The notes beneath the pieces were generated by a model. The model was given only the letters and a program-made list of their open reading frames with translations, was not told the DNA's origin and ran no database searches. From Pseudomonadales bacterium (GTDB lineage Bacteria > Pseudomonadota > Gammaproteobacteria > Pseudomonadales > Halieaceae), in assembly GCA_024234815.1 (NCBI GenBank), contig JACKNO010000006.1:124001-188000 (forward strand): DNA of 64,000 bases, in the 5' to 3' direction. The stretch's first letter is position 1; every line of letters begins with the position of its first letter. The translations under genes and the position numbers were made by a program. This document shows positions 7,736 through 19,311 of the stretch, in pieces.

Positions 7736-9265
7736 TTACTTCACGTTCAGGTAGCGCTCGGTAAGCTTGTCGATAGACCAGGAATCGGGCTTCTGGCTGG
7801 GCGGGTACTCTTTGAACGTGCCCAGGAACTGTGCCATAACCGCCATACCCCTGTAACCCTGCGGAGCCTTGTCGATCATCCAGTCCCAATAGGTATTGGA
7901 GTTTTCATCGGCGCGCTCGAAAGGGTCCCGGCGCAGGTTGAATATCTTGAACATGCGCAGGGTGACAAAAGGCTCCGCCCACAAAGCCATGGTTTTGGCC
8001 CTGTTCTCGGCGAACACCAGTTTCCAGTCATCGACCCTTATGCCCACCGGCATGCCGCTGTCTTCCAGGTAGATAAACTCACGGCGCGGCGCTTTCTCCA
8101 CCTCACCCGTGAGATATGGCAGGAAGTTGTAGCCGTCCAGGTGCAGTTTGGCTTTCTTGCTGCCCACCTGCTTGCCTTTCAGCAGGTCCTGCTTCAGGTT
8201 GGGGTCTCCGGCCACCGCGGCCAGGGTCGGCATCCAGTCAAGATGGGCCATGACCTCGTTGGAAATCTGCCCGGGCTTGATCTTCGCTGGCCAGCGCACC
8301 ATGGCCGGCACCCGGTAGGCGCCCTCCCAGTTGGTGTTCTTCTCGCTGCGGAAGGGGGTTATGCCCGAATCAGGCCAGGTGTTGAAATGTACACCGTTAT
8401 CCGTGGAGTAGAACACGATAGTGTTGTCGGCGATCTTGAGCTGGTCCAACTGGTCCAGCATCTGTCCCACCAGTTTGTCGTGTGCCACCATCACGTCGTT
8501 GTAGAAACCCTGCCCTGAAAGCCCGACATTCTTCTCGGCGATATGGGTTCGAAAGTGCATGCCAGTGGTGTTCAGCCAGACAAAGAAAGGTTTGTCGGCC
8601 TTGACCGCCTTGTCGATAAATTTCTTGGCGCCGGCAACAAATTCCTCATCCGTTGTTTCCATGCGCTTGCGGGTCAGGGCGCCGGTGTCCTCGATGCGAC
8701 CATCGGCATAGGAATGAATCACGCCGCGCGGGCCGAACATTTTGCGGAAACCAGGGTCGGTCGGGTAGTCCGGGTCTTCCGGCTCTTCTTCCGCATTCAG
8801 GTGGTAGAGGTTACCGAAAAACTCGTCGAAGCCGTGGTTGGTAGGCAGGAAGATATCCTGGTCGCCGAGGTGGTTCTTACCGAACTGGCCGGTGACGTAA
8901 CCCTGGGTCTTGAGGACCTCGGCAATGGTGATGTCCCTGTCCTGGATGCCCAGTTCAGAACCCGGCAGGCCAACCTTGGTGAGCCCGGTGCGCAATCCCG
9001 ACTGACCGGTGATAAAGGTGGAGCGGCCCGCGGTGCAGCTCTGGTCACCGTAGTAATCGGTAAAACGGATACCCTCACTCGCGATGCGATCGATATTGGG
9101 AGTGCGGTATCCCATGATTCCGTCACTGTAGGCGCTGATATTGGTTATGCCGATATCGTCCCCCCAGATCACCAGGATATTCGGTTTGTCCGCCGCCTGT
9201 GAAACCAGGCTCAATGTCGCGCCCAGTAACAGAAGCAGCGGCGCCATAAAGGGTCGGTAGTTCAT
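7736..9265 (-). CDS. Arylsulfatase, type I (formylglycine-dependent)
   Basis: A 509-residue sulfatase with a signal peptide (cleavage near SQAAD), so periplasmic or surface. The alkaline-phosphatase fold is shown by the metal-binding NILVIWGDD (Asp36, Asp37), the active-site motif C77-T-A-G-R81, HMHF/TGMHF and STDNGVHF for the second metal-binding pair. Cys77 would be converted to formylglycine; the motif is CxAxR rather than the common CxPSR. Such enzymes hydrolyse sulfate esters, in marine bacteria often on polysaccharides, steroids or aryl sulfates. The formylglycine-generating enzyme is not in the window. No glycoside hydrolase is adjacent, so the substrate is unclear. Single gene with its own terminator. 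Confidence 0.9.
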   Translation of the reverse strand: MNYRPFMAPLLLLLGATLSLVSQAADKPNILVIWGDDIGITNISAYSDGIMGYRTPNIDRIASEGIRFTDYYGDQSCTAGRSTFITGQSGLRTGLTKVGLPGSELGIQDRDITIAEVLKTQGYVTGQFGKNHLGDQDIFLPTNHGFDEFFGNLYHLNAEEEPEDPDYPTDPGFRKMFGPRGVIHSYADGRIEDTGALTRKRMETTDEEFVAGAKKFIDKAVKADKPFFVWLNTTGMHFRTHIAEKNVGLSGQGFYNDVMVAHDKLVGQMLDQLDQLKIADNTIVFYSTDNGVHFNTWPDSGITPFRSEKNTNWEGAYRVPAMVRWPAKIKPGQISNEVMAHLDWMPTLAAVAGDPNLKQDLLKGKQVGSKKAKLHLDGYNFLPYLTGEVEKAPRREFIYLEDSGMPVGIRVDDWKLVFAENRAKTMALWAEPFVTLRMFKIFNLRRDPFERADENSNTYWDWMIDKAPQGYRGMAVMAQFLGTFKEYPPSQKPDSWSIDKLTERYLNVK

Positions 9266-9467
9266 AGTTCTCTGTCCTTATCATGTTTGGGTGTATTTTG
9301 CGGCCCGCTGCGCAATTTTGCCGGCTACGGCGCCAAAGCGCACTCGGCCGATGAGTATGGTGCAAACCCGCCAGAATTCAACTCCCCGATTGAATCTGTA
9401 CTATTCACGCTGTTTGAACCACCTCCGACATTGCATTGTCACAATAGATGTCTACCATGGCGCTCCT
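9266..9467. other. Divergent upstream region with palindromes (possible activator sites)
   Basis: About 200 bases without a supported gene. It contains TTGCG-N8-CGCAA at 9298-9315 and the nested palindrome listed at 9427-9452. Both lie upstream of the sigma-54 promoter at 9468, where enhancer-binding activators usually bind. Short frames on either strand lack family features. Confidence 0.4.
9427..9452. promoter_or_regulatory. Nested inverted repeat upstream of the sigma-54 promoter
   Basis: Outer arms GACAT (9427-9431) and ATGTC (9448-9452) enclose ATTGT-C-ACAAT (9435-9445). The centre is about 29 bases before the -24 GG. This is closer than typical enhancer sites, so it may be a repressor or integration-host-type site instead. 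Seen in sequence; role inferred. Confidence 0.4.
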
Positions 9468-9483
9468 TGGCACGCTGCTTGCT
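9468..9483 (+). promoter_or_regulatory. Sigma-54 (RpoN) -24/-12 promoter
   Basis: TGGCACGCTGCTTGCT matches the consensus TGGCACG-N4-TTGCW at every fixed position, with GG at 9469-9470 and GC at 9481-9482 separated by the required 10 bases. Transcription would start near 9494 and read into the small gene at 9631, leaving a leader of roughly 137 bases that includes a CGCACC/GGTGCG hairpin (9561-9577). Confidence 0.75.
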
Positions 9484-9630
9484 TTATACGTGTGATAAAG
9501 GGGAAAAGCACCGTTTTTCACCCACAACGCACCAGAAAAACGCCGCATCAGGGGGACTGTCGCACCATCCGGGTGCGTGGCAAGGTCCAGCTGTACGAAC
9601 TCGAAGCTTGAGCTATACCGGGAGGATAGG

Positions 9631-9906
9631 ATGGAAGTGAACAGTCAACCGCAAGGCAGGGTTCGCCGAGCCGTCGATGACCTGATCATCGCCGAGATGT
9701 TTCTCGTTCAGGCCACTATCGAGAGCGCAACCGCCATCGGGGACGGCCTGTCCGCCCTTGGCCGCCACATCACCACCGCTGACGAAATCGGTAACGCACC
9801 GGCAGACAGCATCGGCAATACGCTGCAGCGTATCGCCGGGGACGCCGTCGAGCCCTACACCAGCCGGTTCAAATACCTGCGGGACCTGATCAGCGCCAGA
9901 AGCTGA
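9631..9906 (+). CDS. Small protein of unknown function, probably RpoN-dependent
   Basis: A 91-residue protein that I do not recognise. The start ATG at 9631 is preceded by GGGAGG with good spacing, which makes it a real gene despite its size. The sequence is soluble, has no cysteine, signal peptide or membrane segment, and its middle (residues 14-50) is likely helical (VDDLIIAEMFLVQATIESAT). It is preceded by a perfect sigma-54 promoter, so expression should depend on an enhancer-binding activator, for example under nitrogen, carbon or surface-related control. It is convergent with the DUF1244 gene, with 5 bases between stops. A regulatory or phasin-like helical role is conceivable but unsupported. 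Confidence 0.6.
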   Translation: MEVNSQPQGRVRRAVDDLIIAEMFLVQATIESATAIGDGLSALGRHITTADEIGNAPADSIGNTLQRIAGDAVEPYTSRFKYLRDLISARS

Positions 9907-9911
9907 TCCGC

Positions 9912-10217
9912 CTACCTGTTATTGCGGGCCGCAAACGCGGCCATTTGTTCGGCTGTTGCCTCGGTCTGGTACTTGTCCTTCCACTGCGCATACGGCATGC
10001 CATAGACCCGTTCGCGCGCGCGCTCGTAATCGACCGCCACACCCTCGGCTTCCGCGGCCGCCACATACCACTTCGAGAGGCAGTTACGGCAAAACCCCGC
10101 CAGGTTCATCAGATCGATATTCTGCACATCCTTACGGCTGTCCAGGTGAGCCAGCAGGCGCCGGAACACCGCGGCCTCAATATTTGCGGTCACTTCAGCC
10201 TCTGTCGCGTCTGTCAT
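9912..10217 (-). CDS. DUF1244 domain protein
   Basis: A 101-residue protein matching the DUF1244 family over nearly its whole length: FRRLLAHLDSRKDVQNIDLM, then NLAGFCRNCLSKWY with the conserved cysteine pair, and YGMPYAQWKDKYQ. The family is common in proteobacteria, is small and helical, and has no established function. It lies just downstream of the SDR gene at 10249 on the same strand (31 bases) and may be cotranscribed with it. The cysteines in CRNC could bind metal, which is only a suggestion. Confidence 0.85.
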   Translation of the reverse strand: MTDATEAEVTANIEAAVFRRLLAHLDSRKDVQNIDLMNLAGFCRNCLSKWYVAAAEAEGVAVDYERARERVYGMPYAQWKDKYQTEATAEQMAAFAARNNR

Positions 10218-10248
10218 ATCTGCTCCTTGTCATCGTCGGAACGCCGGC

Positions 10249-11040
10249 TCAGACCGGCATGAACTCGCCGCCATTTACATCCAGCGCCGCGCCTGTCACA
10301 ACGCTGGCGTAGTCGGATGCCAGGAAAATCGCCGCCTTGGCGCACTCGCCATCGTCCGGAATCACGCCCAGGGGAATATTGCGCGTGACCTCGGCGACCA
10401 GTTCCTCCTGCGTCCTGCCGGTTGCGCCAGCCTGCCAGGCGAAGTAACCCTCGACGGCAGGACCCCACATCCAGCCCATATGGCAGCTGTTGACCCGGAT
10501 ACCGTGCTTGCCCAACTCCAGTGCGAGATGCTTGGTGGCGCTGCGCAGGGCAGACTTGGAAGCGCCGTAACCACCCTGGGTCGCCAGCGGCTTGTGCTCG
10601 ACCATGGTGCCGATCATGACGATGGCGCCACCACCGGCGGCGATCATGGCGGGAACGCAGGCCTGGGTGAGCTGCATTGTGCCAAAGAAGTTAACGTCCA
10701 TCGCCCGCCGCCAGGCATCGAGATTGGCATCCTTGATGGGTTCGAAACTGCCCGGGTCGTAGGCGCTGTTAAACAGCACGTCGATCCGGCCAAAGGCCTG
10801 CAGGGCCTGATCGGCCAGCGCCTGACACTGGGCCTGATCGGCGATGTCGGTGGCTACCTTCAACACCCGGGTATCCAGTCCCAGGGCGAGGATGTCCCGC
10901 TCCGCCTCATCGAGTTTGCGCGCGGTGCGGGCGGCCAGTACCACCGCCGATGCGCCCTCGGCGGCCGCCAACACGGCCAGTTCCTGCCCCAACCCCGGGC
11001 CTATCCCCGATACGATAACCACCTTGTCCTGCAATAACAT
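10249..11040 (-). CDS. SDR family oxidoreductase
   Basis: A 263-residue classical short-chain dehydrogenase. The nucleotide site is GIGPGLGQ near residue 11; NSAYDPG replaces the usual NNAG; the catalytic Tyr and Lys are in GGYGASKSAL. Ending in a Gly-rich strand (ALDVNGGEFMPV) fits the family. The ATG at 11040 has GGAG 9 bases upstream and was preferred to an in-frame start 13 codons earlier. The gene starts 35 bases past the dnaE stop and may be read with the end of that operon. In many relatives accA follows dnaE; here it does not. NAD(P)-linked alcohol or ketone oxidoreduction is expected; the substrate is unknown. Confidence 0.85.
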   Translation of the reverse strand: MLLQDKVVIVSGIGPGLGQELAVLAAAEGASAVVLAARTARKLDEAERDILALGLDTRVLKVATDIADQAQCQALADQALQAFGRIDVLFNSAYDPGSFEPIKDANLDAWRRAMDVNFFGTMQLTQACVPAMIAAGGGAIVMIGTMVEHKPLATQGGYGASKSALRSATKHLALELGKHGIRVNSCHMGWMWGPAVEGYFAWQAGATGRTQEELVAEVTRNIPLGVIPDDGECAKAAIFLASDYASVVTGAALDVNGGEFMPV

Positions 11041-11075
11041 CGAGCTTTTCTCCGTATTCTTATGGCTGTTCTTTC

Positions 11076-14600
<3,525 letters not shown>

Positions 14601-14737
14601 CCCACGGATTCTACCCTGCTTGGCCGGATTGTAGTATTGCCGCGGGCCAACATTGCGAACCCAGGGAACTTAGGAGGGGCTGTATCGGCTGCAGGCGCCA
14701 GCGCCGTCTGCCCCCAGGCCCGTCGCTGCGGGCTGAT

Positions 14738-15346
14738 TCAGCCCGCTTCATGCCCCTCCAGCACGGCCCTGACCGGGGCGAAGCTGCGGCGATGCACCGG
14801 GCTTGCCCCCAGTATTTTCAGTGCCTGCAGATGGGCGGCCGTTGGGTAGCCCTTGTGCGCGGCAAAGCCGTACCCCGGGTAAAGCTGCTCCAGTTCCACC
14901 AACTCGCTGTCGCGTTGCACCTTGGCCAGGATCGATGCCGCGGCGATTGCGGGCACCCGGTCATCGCCTTTTATCACCGGTTCCGAGGCGTAGGACCAGC
15001 GCGGCAGCCGGTTGCCATCGACAAGGACATAGGACGGTTGCGGGTCCAGTGCCTGCACCGCCCGGTGCATCGCCAGCAGCGAGGCCTGCAGGATATTGAT
15101 CCGGTCGATTTCGGCCACTGTGGCCCGCGCCACGGACCAGGCCAGTGCCTGTTCCCTGATCTGCTGTGCCAACTGTTCCCGCCGCGGAGCGCTCAGTTTC
15201 TTGGAATCCCGCAGGCCGGCGATCGGTCGCGCGGGATCGAGGATTACAGCGGCGGCCACCACGTCACCAGCCAGCGGCCCGCGACCCACCTCATCCACTC
15301 CGGCGAGGCCCGGGCCGTCAAAAGCCGTCCTGAACAGGTCATCCAC
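14738..15346 (-). CDS. rnhB: Ribonuclease HII
   Basis: A 202-residue type 2 RNase H that cuts the RNA strand of RNA-DNA hybrids and removes single ribonucleotides from DNA. The motif GVDEVGRGPLAG near residue 16 provides the first Asp-Glu metal pair, and DSKKLS follows. Length is typical. The start is GTG with GGAG eight bases upstream; it overlaps the lpxB end by eight bases, which suggests translational coupling. The order lpxB-rnhB-dnaE is that of Pseudomonas and E. coli. Confidence 0.96.
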   Translation of the reverse strand: MDDLFRTAFDGPGLAGVDEVGRGPLAGDVVAAAVILDPARPIAGLRDSKKLSAPRREQLAQQIREQALAWSVARATVAEIDRINILQASLLAMHRAVQALDPQPSYVLVDGNRLPRWSYASEPVIKGDDRVPAIAAASILAKVQRDSELVELEQLYPGYGFAAHKGYPTAAHLQALKILGASPVHRRSFAPVRAVLEGHEAG

Positions 15347-16484
15347 CGTCAGCGCTCCGGTCTACCAGTGCCGCGAGTGCGGCGGCAGCGCGCTCGCCAA
15401 AGTCCTGGCGCAAGGCATCGTGTATCAGGGTGAATTCCCGCAGCTGCCCGCTGGCGGCTTCGCTACCCGACAGCAGCGGCTCCAGCGCGGCAGCCATGGC
15501 CTCGGGGGTGGCCCGCTCCTGCAGAAGCTCGGGCACAAGCGCGCGCCCCGCCAGTATATTCGGCAGTGCGGCATAGGGCGTTTTCACCAACAGTTTCAAC
15601 AGTAACCAGGACAAGGCGCCCATGCAGTAGGCCACTACCATCGGACGCTTGAGCAACGCGGCCTCCAGGGTGGCGGTACCAGAGGCCAGTAACACCGCAT
15701 CGCTGGCTGCCATCACTTCCCGGGAACGCCCGGTGACCACGGTGATGTCGAGCTGCGGGTAGGCGGCCACCAGCGGTTCCAGTTCGGTCCTGCGCGCCGC
15801 GCTGACAGCGGGCAACACAAAGCGGAGTGTCGGGTCTGTCCGCCTGAGCAGGCTGGCAGCCCGCAGGAACAATGGCGCCAACAGGCGCACCTCCCCTTCC
15901 CTGCTGCCCGGCAACAGCGCCAGCAGCCTGGCACCCGGCTGCAAGCCCAGCGCAGACCTGGCCGCTATCCTGTCCGCTTGCGTCGGAATCTCGTCCGCCA
16001 GCGGGTGGCCTACATAGCACACCGGTACATCGTGCTGCCTGTAGATCGCGGTCTCGAAGGGAAACAGGCACAGCATCAGGTCTACCGCGCGTTTGATCCT
16101 GTGAATCCGGCGCTGGCGCCAGGCCCAGACACTGGGGCTCACCAGGTGCGCGGTAGTCACCCCGCGGGCGCGCAGTTGCGCCTCCAGCCGCAGGTTGAAG
16201 TCCGGCGAGTCGATACCGAGGAAAATGTCCGGGGGCTTACTGCTGAAATGCTCGCGCACCGCGCTGCGAATGCGCAACAGTTCGGGCAGGCGCTTGAGGG
16301 GCTCGATAAAACCCATGACCGACAGGCGGTCCATAGGAAACATGCTGTCCAGACCCTGCTGTTCCATCAGGGGGCCGCCGATACCCTCTATCTCCAGGTT
16401 CGGGAAACGCATCCGCAGTGCCGCGAGCACCCGCGCGCCGAGAATATCCCCGGAGGGTTCACCAGCGAGCACACCGATGCGCAC
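15339..16484 (-). CDS. lpxB: Lipid-A-disaccharide synthase
   Basis: A 381-residue GT-B glycosyltransferase (family 19) of the inner membrane surface. It joins UDP-2,3-diacylglucosamine and lipid X to make the lipid A disaccharide. Family features are the N-terminal AGEPSGDILGARV, GIGGPLMEQQG, FLGIDSPDFN, SVWAWRQRR and LLPGSREGEV. The start is GTG with AGGA five bases upstream. It sits between lpxA (31-base gap) and rnhB (8-base overlap) in the lipid A operon. Confidence 0.97.
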   Translation of the reverse strand: MRIGVLAGEPSGDILGARVLAALRMRFPNLEIEGIGGPLMEQQGLDSMFPMDRLSVMGFIEPLKRLPELLRIRSAVREHFSSKPPDIFLGIDSPDFNLRLEAQLRARGVTTAHLVSPSVWAWRQRRIHRIKRAVDLMLCLFPFETAIYRQHDVPVCYVGHPLADEIPTQADRIAARSALGLQPGARLLALLPGSREGEVRLLAPLFLRAASLLRRTDPTLRFVLPAVSAARRTELEPLVAAYPQLDITVVTGRSREVMAASDAVLLASGTATLEAALLKRPMVVAYCMGALSWLLLKLLVKTPYAALPNILAGRALVPELLQERATPEAMAAALEPLLSGSEAASGQLREFTLIHDALRQDFGERAAAALAALVDRSADGG

Positions 16485-16515
16485 TAGCGTCCTGTCCGGC
16501 TGGTTCGCATCATCT

Positions 16516-17286
16516 CTACCTTACGATACCGCGTTCCGATGCGTGCAGGGAGTCAATCAGCAGCTGGACTTCGGGGGAGCCACTCATCATCGACTCCAGC
16601 CGCTGCAAGGCGATATCCAGGGTGAGTCCCTGCTTATAGACAATTTTGTACGCCCGGCGTATGTCGTTGATTGACTCGGCGGAGAAACCGCGCCGTCGCA
16701 TACCTTCCACATTGATGGTTTTTGCCTCTGCGGGCGCACCGCTAACCGTGACGAAAGCCGGTACATCCTTGCCTATCGCGGTGCCCATACCGCTGAAGCT
16801 GTGGGCGCCAATCTTGCAGAACTGGTGTACCAGCGTGTAGCCACTGAGGATAGCCCAATCGCCCACGCTGACGTGGCCGGCCAGCGCAACGTTATTGACG
16901 AGGACAGTGTTGTTGCCGATAACGCAATCGTGACCCACATGCACCGCCGCCATGAGCAGGTTGCCGTCGCCAATAGTGGTTTCCGAACGGTCCTGCACCG
17001 TGCCGCGGTGAATGGTAACGCCCTCGCGGATCACGTTGTTGTCCCCGATGACCAGACGCGTCGGTTCGTTCTTGTACTTGCGATCCGGAGTCGCCTCGCC
17101 GATGCTTGAAAACTGGTAGATGTGGTTGCCCGCGCCGATCCGGGCGGGACCCTTGATGATGACATGCGGCTCAATGACACAGCCCGGGCCGATTTCCACG
17201 CCCGGGCCGATAAAGGTCCAGGGCCCGACCCTGACATCGTCCGCCAGCGTGGCTGCGGGATCGACAATGGCCTGGTCGTGAATCAT
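16516..17286 (-). CDS. lpxA: UDP-N-acetylglucosamine O-acyltransferase
   Basis: A 256-residue hexapeptide-repeat (left-handed beta-helix) enzyme catalysing the first step of lipid A synthesis, transfer of a 3-hydroxyacyl chain from ACP to UDP-GlcNAc. The catalytic histidine lies in the AAVHVGHDCVIGNN segment near residue 120, and the C-terminal helical part follows EGMRRRGFS. Length matches E. coli LpxA (262). The start at 17286 is 12 bases past the fabZ stop, in the usual fabZ-lpxA-lpxB order. Confidence 0.97.
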   Translation of the reverse strand: MIHDQAIVDPAATLADDVRVGPWTFIGPGVEIGPGCVIEPHVIIKGPARIGAGNHIYQFSSIGEATPDRKYKNEPTRLVIGDNNVIREGVTIHRGTVQDRSETTIGDGNLLMAAVHVGHDCVIGNNTVLVNNVALAGHVSVGDWAILSGYTLVHQFCKIGAHSFSGMGTAIGKDVPAFVTVSGAPAEAKTINVEGMRRRGFSAESINDIRRAYKIVYKQGLTLDIALQRLESMMSGSPEVQLLIDSLHASERGIVR

Positions 17287-17298
17287 GTATGCCGGTAA

Positions 17299-17733
17299 CT
17301 ACCGGTCGGCGCAGAGAATTGTAGCGGAGGCCGCCAGCTCGCCCTCGACATCGGAACTCACCGAAAACTTGGCGATACCCCTGCGTTCGGACAACAGCGT
17401 AGCGCGCAGCATCACCCTGTCACCCGGAACACAGGGTCTCTTGAAGCGCAATTCATCGGCGCCGGCGAAATAATAAATCGATCCGTTCTCCGGCATCTTG
17501 TTCTTGCTCTTGAAGCCCAGTATTCCCGCCGCCTGCGCCATTGCCTCCAGCAGCAGGACGCCTGGAAATATAGGCTTGTCCGGGAAATGGCCGGCAAAAT
17601 ACGGTTCGTTGATACTGAGATTCTTGTACGCCACGATGGACTCGCCCGGTACCAGCTCGACTACCCGATCAACGAGCAGAAAGGGATAGCGGTGCGGCAG
17701 GTATTTGCGAATTTCGCTGATATCCATGATCAT
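17299..17733 (-). CDS. fabZ: (3R)-hydroxyacyl-ACP dehydratase
   Basis: A 144-residue hot-dog fold dehydratase that removes water from 3-hydroxyacyl-ACP in fatty acid elongation and so competes with LpxA for substrate. The catalytic histidine is in AGHFPDKPIFPGVL and the glutamate in LLEAMAQAAG. The N-terminus LPHRYPFLLVDR is characteristic. The ATG at 17733 overlaps the lpxD stop (ATGA); an ATG two codons later is also possible. Part of the lpxD-fabZ-lpxA-lpxB operon. Confidence 0.97.
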   Translation of the reverse strand: MIMDISEIRKYLPHRYPFLLVDRVVELVPGESIVAYKNLSINEPYFAGHFPDKPIFPGVLLLEAMAQAAGILGFKSKNKMPENGSIYYFAGADELRFKRPCVPGDRVMLRATLLSERRGIAKFSVSSDVEGELAASATILCADR

Positions 17734-18755
17734 CCTTTGTCTATATTTTTGCCGCGGCTCTCCTGTGCCGCCAGGCGTCGCTGGATAGAATCCAGCTGCG
17801 AGAAACGCACGGCGTTGCGTTTCCAGTCACGAGTGCTTGTCATTGGAGTGCCGGACGAATAAGACCCCGCGCGAGTGATGGATTTGGTGACCATTGTCAT
17901 TCCCGTCACGTGAACGTTATCGCAGATTTCCACATGCCCCACGACACCCACGCCACCCGCAAGGGTACAGCCAGCGCCTATGATCGTGCTTCCTGCCAGA
18001 CCGGTGCAACCGGCTATCGCGGTATTTTTGCCGATGCGACAGTTGTGTCCCACCTGCACCTGGTTGTCGATGATTACGCCGTCGGCAATAACGGTATGGC
18101 CCAGTGTGCCCCGGTCAACCGTGGTGCCCGCACCAATCTCCACACGATCACCGAGGCGCACGCCGCCGAGTTGACAAACACGCTCCCAGCCCTCGGGGCC
18201 CTGGGCGAAGCCGAAGCCATCCGCGCCCAAAACCGCCTGCGCATGAATGACGCACCGCTCACCCAATCGCACATCGTGATGGATTACCGCGTTGGGCATG
18301 ACCCGCGTGCCCGCGCCCAGATGACTGTTGTGGCCAACGTAGACACCTGCCGCGAGAATGACGCCCTCGGCGAGAACCGCACCGGGTTCAACAACGACAT
18401 TGGGACCTATCGAGGCACTGGGATGAACATCCGCTTGCGGCGAAACGCTGGCACTGGGGTGCGCCCCCGCAGCAGGCCGCGGGGATTTATCATAAAGCGC
18501 GGAAATCCGGGCGAAAGCCACATACGGATCATCAGCTATCAAGCAGGCCACCGGACAGCGTTCGACCAGTGCCTGGCTCAGGATTACCGCGCCTGCGCGC
18601 GTTGAATCCAGCTGGGACAGGTATTTACTGTTCGCCAGAAAAGCCAGGTCCGCCGGACCGGCGTCCGCCAACGTGGCGAGACCGGTTAGCCCTGTATTTG
18701 CGTCACCGGTGAACTCGAGACCGAATCGGTCAGCCAGTTCAGCCAGTGAATACAT
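17730..18755 (-). CDS. lpxD: UDP-3-O-(3-hydroxyacyl)glucosamine N-acyltransferase
   Basis: A 341-residue hexapeptide-repeat acyltransferase that adds the N-linked hydroxyacyl chain in the third step of lipid A synthesis. An N-terminal uridine-binding domain (residues 1-100, containing GLATLADAGPADLAFLANSK) is followed by the beta-helix with many [IV]-G-x-x repeats and the catalytic histidine in the VGHNCRIG-type turn, then a C-terminal helix. It begins eight bases after skp and overlaps fabZ by four bases. Confidence 0.97.
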   Translation of the reverse strand: MYSLAELADRFGLEFTGDANTGLTGLATLADAGPADLAFLANSKYLSQLDSTRAGAVILSQALVERCPVACLIADDPYVAFARISALYDKSPRPAAGAHPSASVSPQADVHPSASIGPNVVVEPGAVLAEGVILAAGVYVGHNSHLGAGTRVMPNAVIHHDVRLGERCVIHAQAVLGADGFGFAQGPEGWERVCQLGGVRLGDRVEIGAGTTVDRGTLGHTVIADGVIIDNQVQVGHNCRIGKNTAIAGCTGLAGSTIIGAGCTLAGGVGVVGHVEICDNVHVTGMTMVTKSITRAGSYSSGTPMTSTRDWKRNAVRFSQLDSIQRRLAAQESRGKNIDKG

Positions 18756-18762
18756 GCCGTGT

Positions 18763-19281
18763 TTACTTCGCCGTCAGCTGGTTAAGCTTATCCGTCACTT
18801 TAGCGGTGATACTGTAGGTGGGGTCAGCATGGATAACGGCGCCGCGCTGCAGCAGCAGTCCAATACCATCGGCACTGATAATCTCGCGCAGTACATCCTG
18901 AACCTTCGGTCCCAGTTCCTGCAGGAGCGCCTGGGCGGCGGCCTGCTCGGTCTGCTGCACCTTGCCGACCACATGCTCCAGGTCAGCCTGCTTGCTGGCC
19001 AGCTTCTGGCGGGCACTGGCCTGCTGTTCCTGGCTCATTACAGCGGAGTCCTTCTGGAACTTCTTGACCATTTCGTCCATTTCTTTCTTGAGGCGCTCGA
19101 ATTCAGCCTTGTCGGCCTTGAAATCGTCCTGGCTGCGAATATCCTCCAGGCGCTTCTGGGCGACATTGGTCTGCAGGATGGCTTCCTGCAAATCGACCAC
19201 GGCGATCTTGCCCTCGGCCCAGCCGAGGGTTGGCAGCGCCAGAACCAATGCGGCAAATGTAAACTTGAACAGTCTAGACAC
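18763..19281 (-). CDS. skp: Periplasmic OmpH/Skp-family chaperone
   Basis: A 172-residue protein with a signal peptide ending at GWA-EG. The mature part has the Skp shape: short beta segment (KIAVVDLQEAIL), a long charged coiled coil (about residues 45-120, rich in Lys, Glu and Gln) forming the tentacles, and a C-terminal beta segment. Skp is a trimer that holds unfolded outer membrane proteins on their way to BamA, encoded immediately upstream. The start is GTG with GGAG six bases before. Confidence 0.93.
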   Translation of the reverse strand: MSRLFKFTFAALVLALPTLGWAEGKIAVVDLQEAILQTNVAQKRLEDIRSQDDFKADKAEFERLKKEMDEMVKKFQKDSAVMSQEQQASARQKLASKQADLEHVVGKVQQTEQAAAQALLQELGPKVQDVLREIISADGIGLLLQRGAVIHADPTYSITAKVTDKLNQLTAK

Positions 19282-19311
19282 AGTTTTCTCCAGGAAATAT
19301 CAAAGTAGTAA

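Noticed and set aside
9266..9630. Two overlapping frames of 106-117 codons on the plus strand
   Set aside because: They cross the sigma-54 promoter and palindromes, have no family features, and the clear ribosome site belongs to the ATG at 9631.
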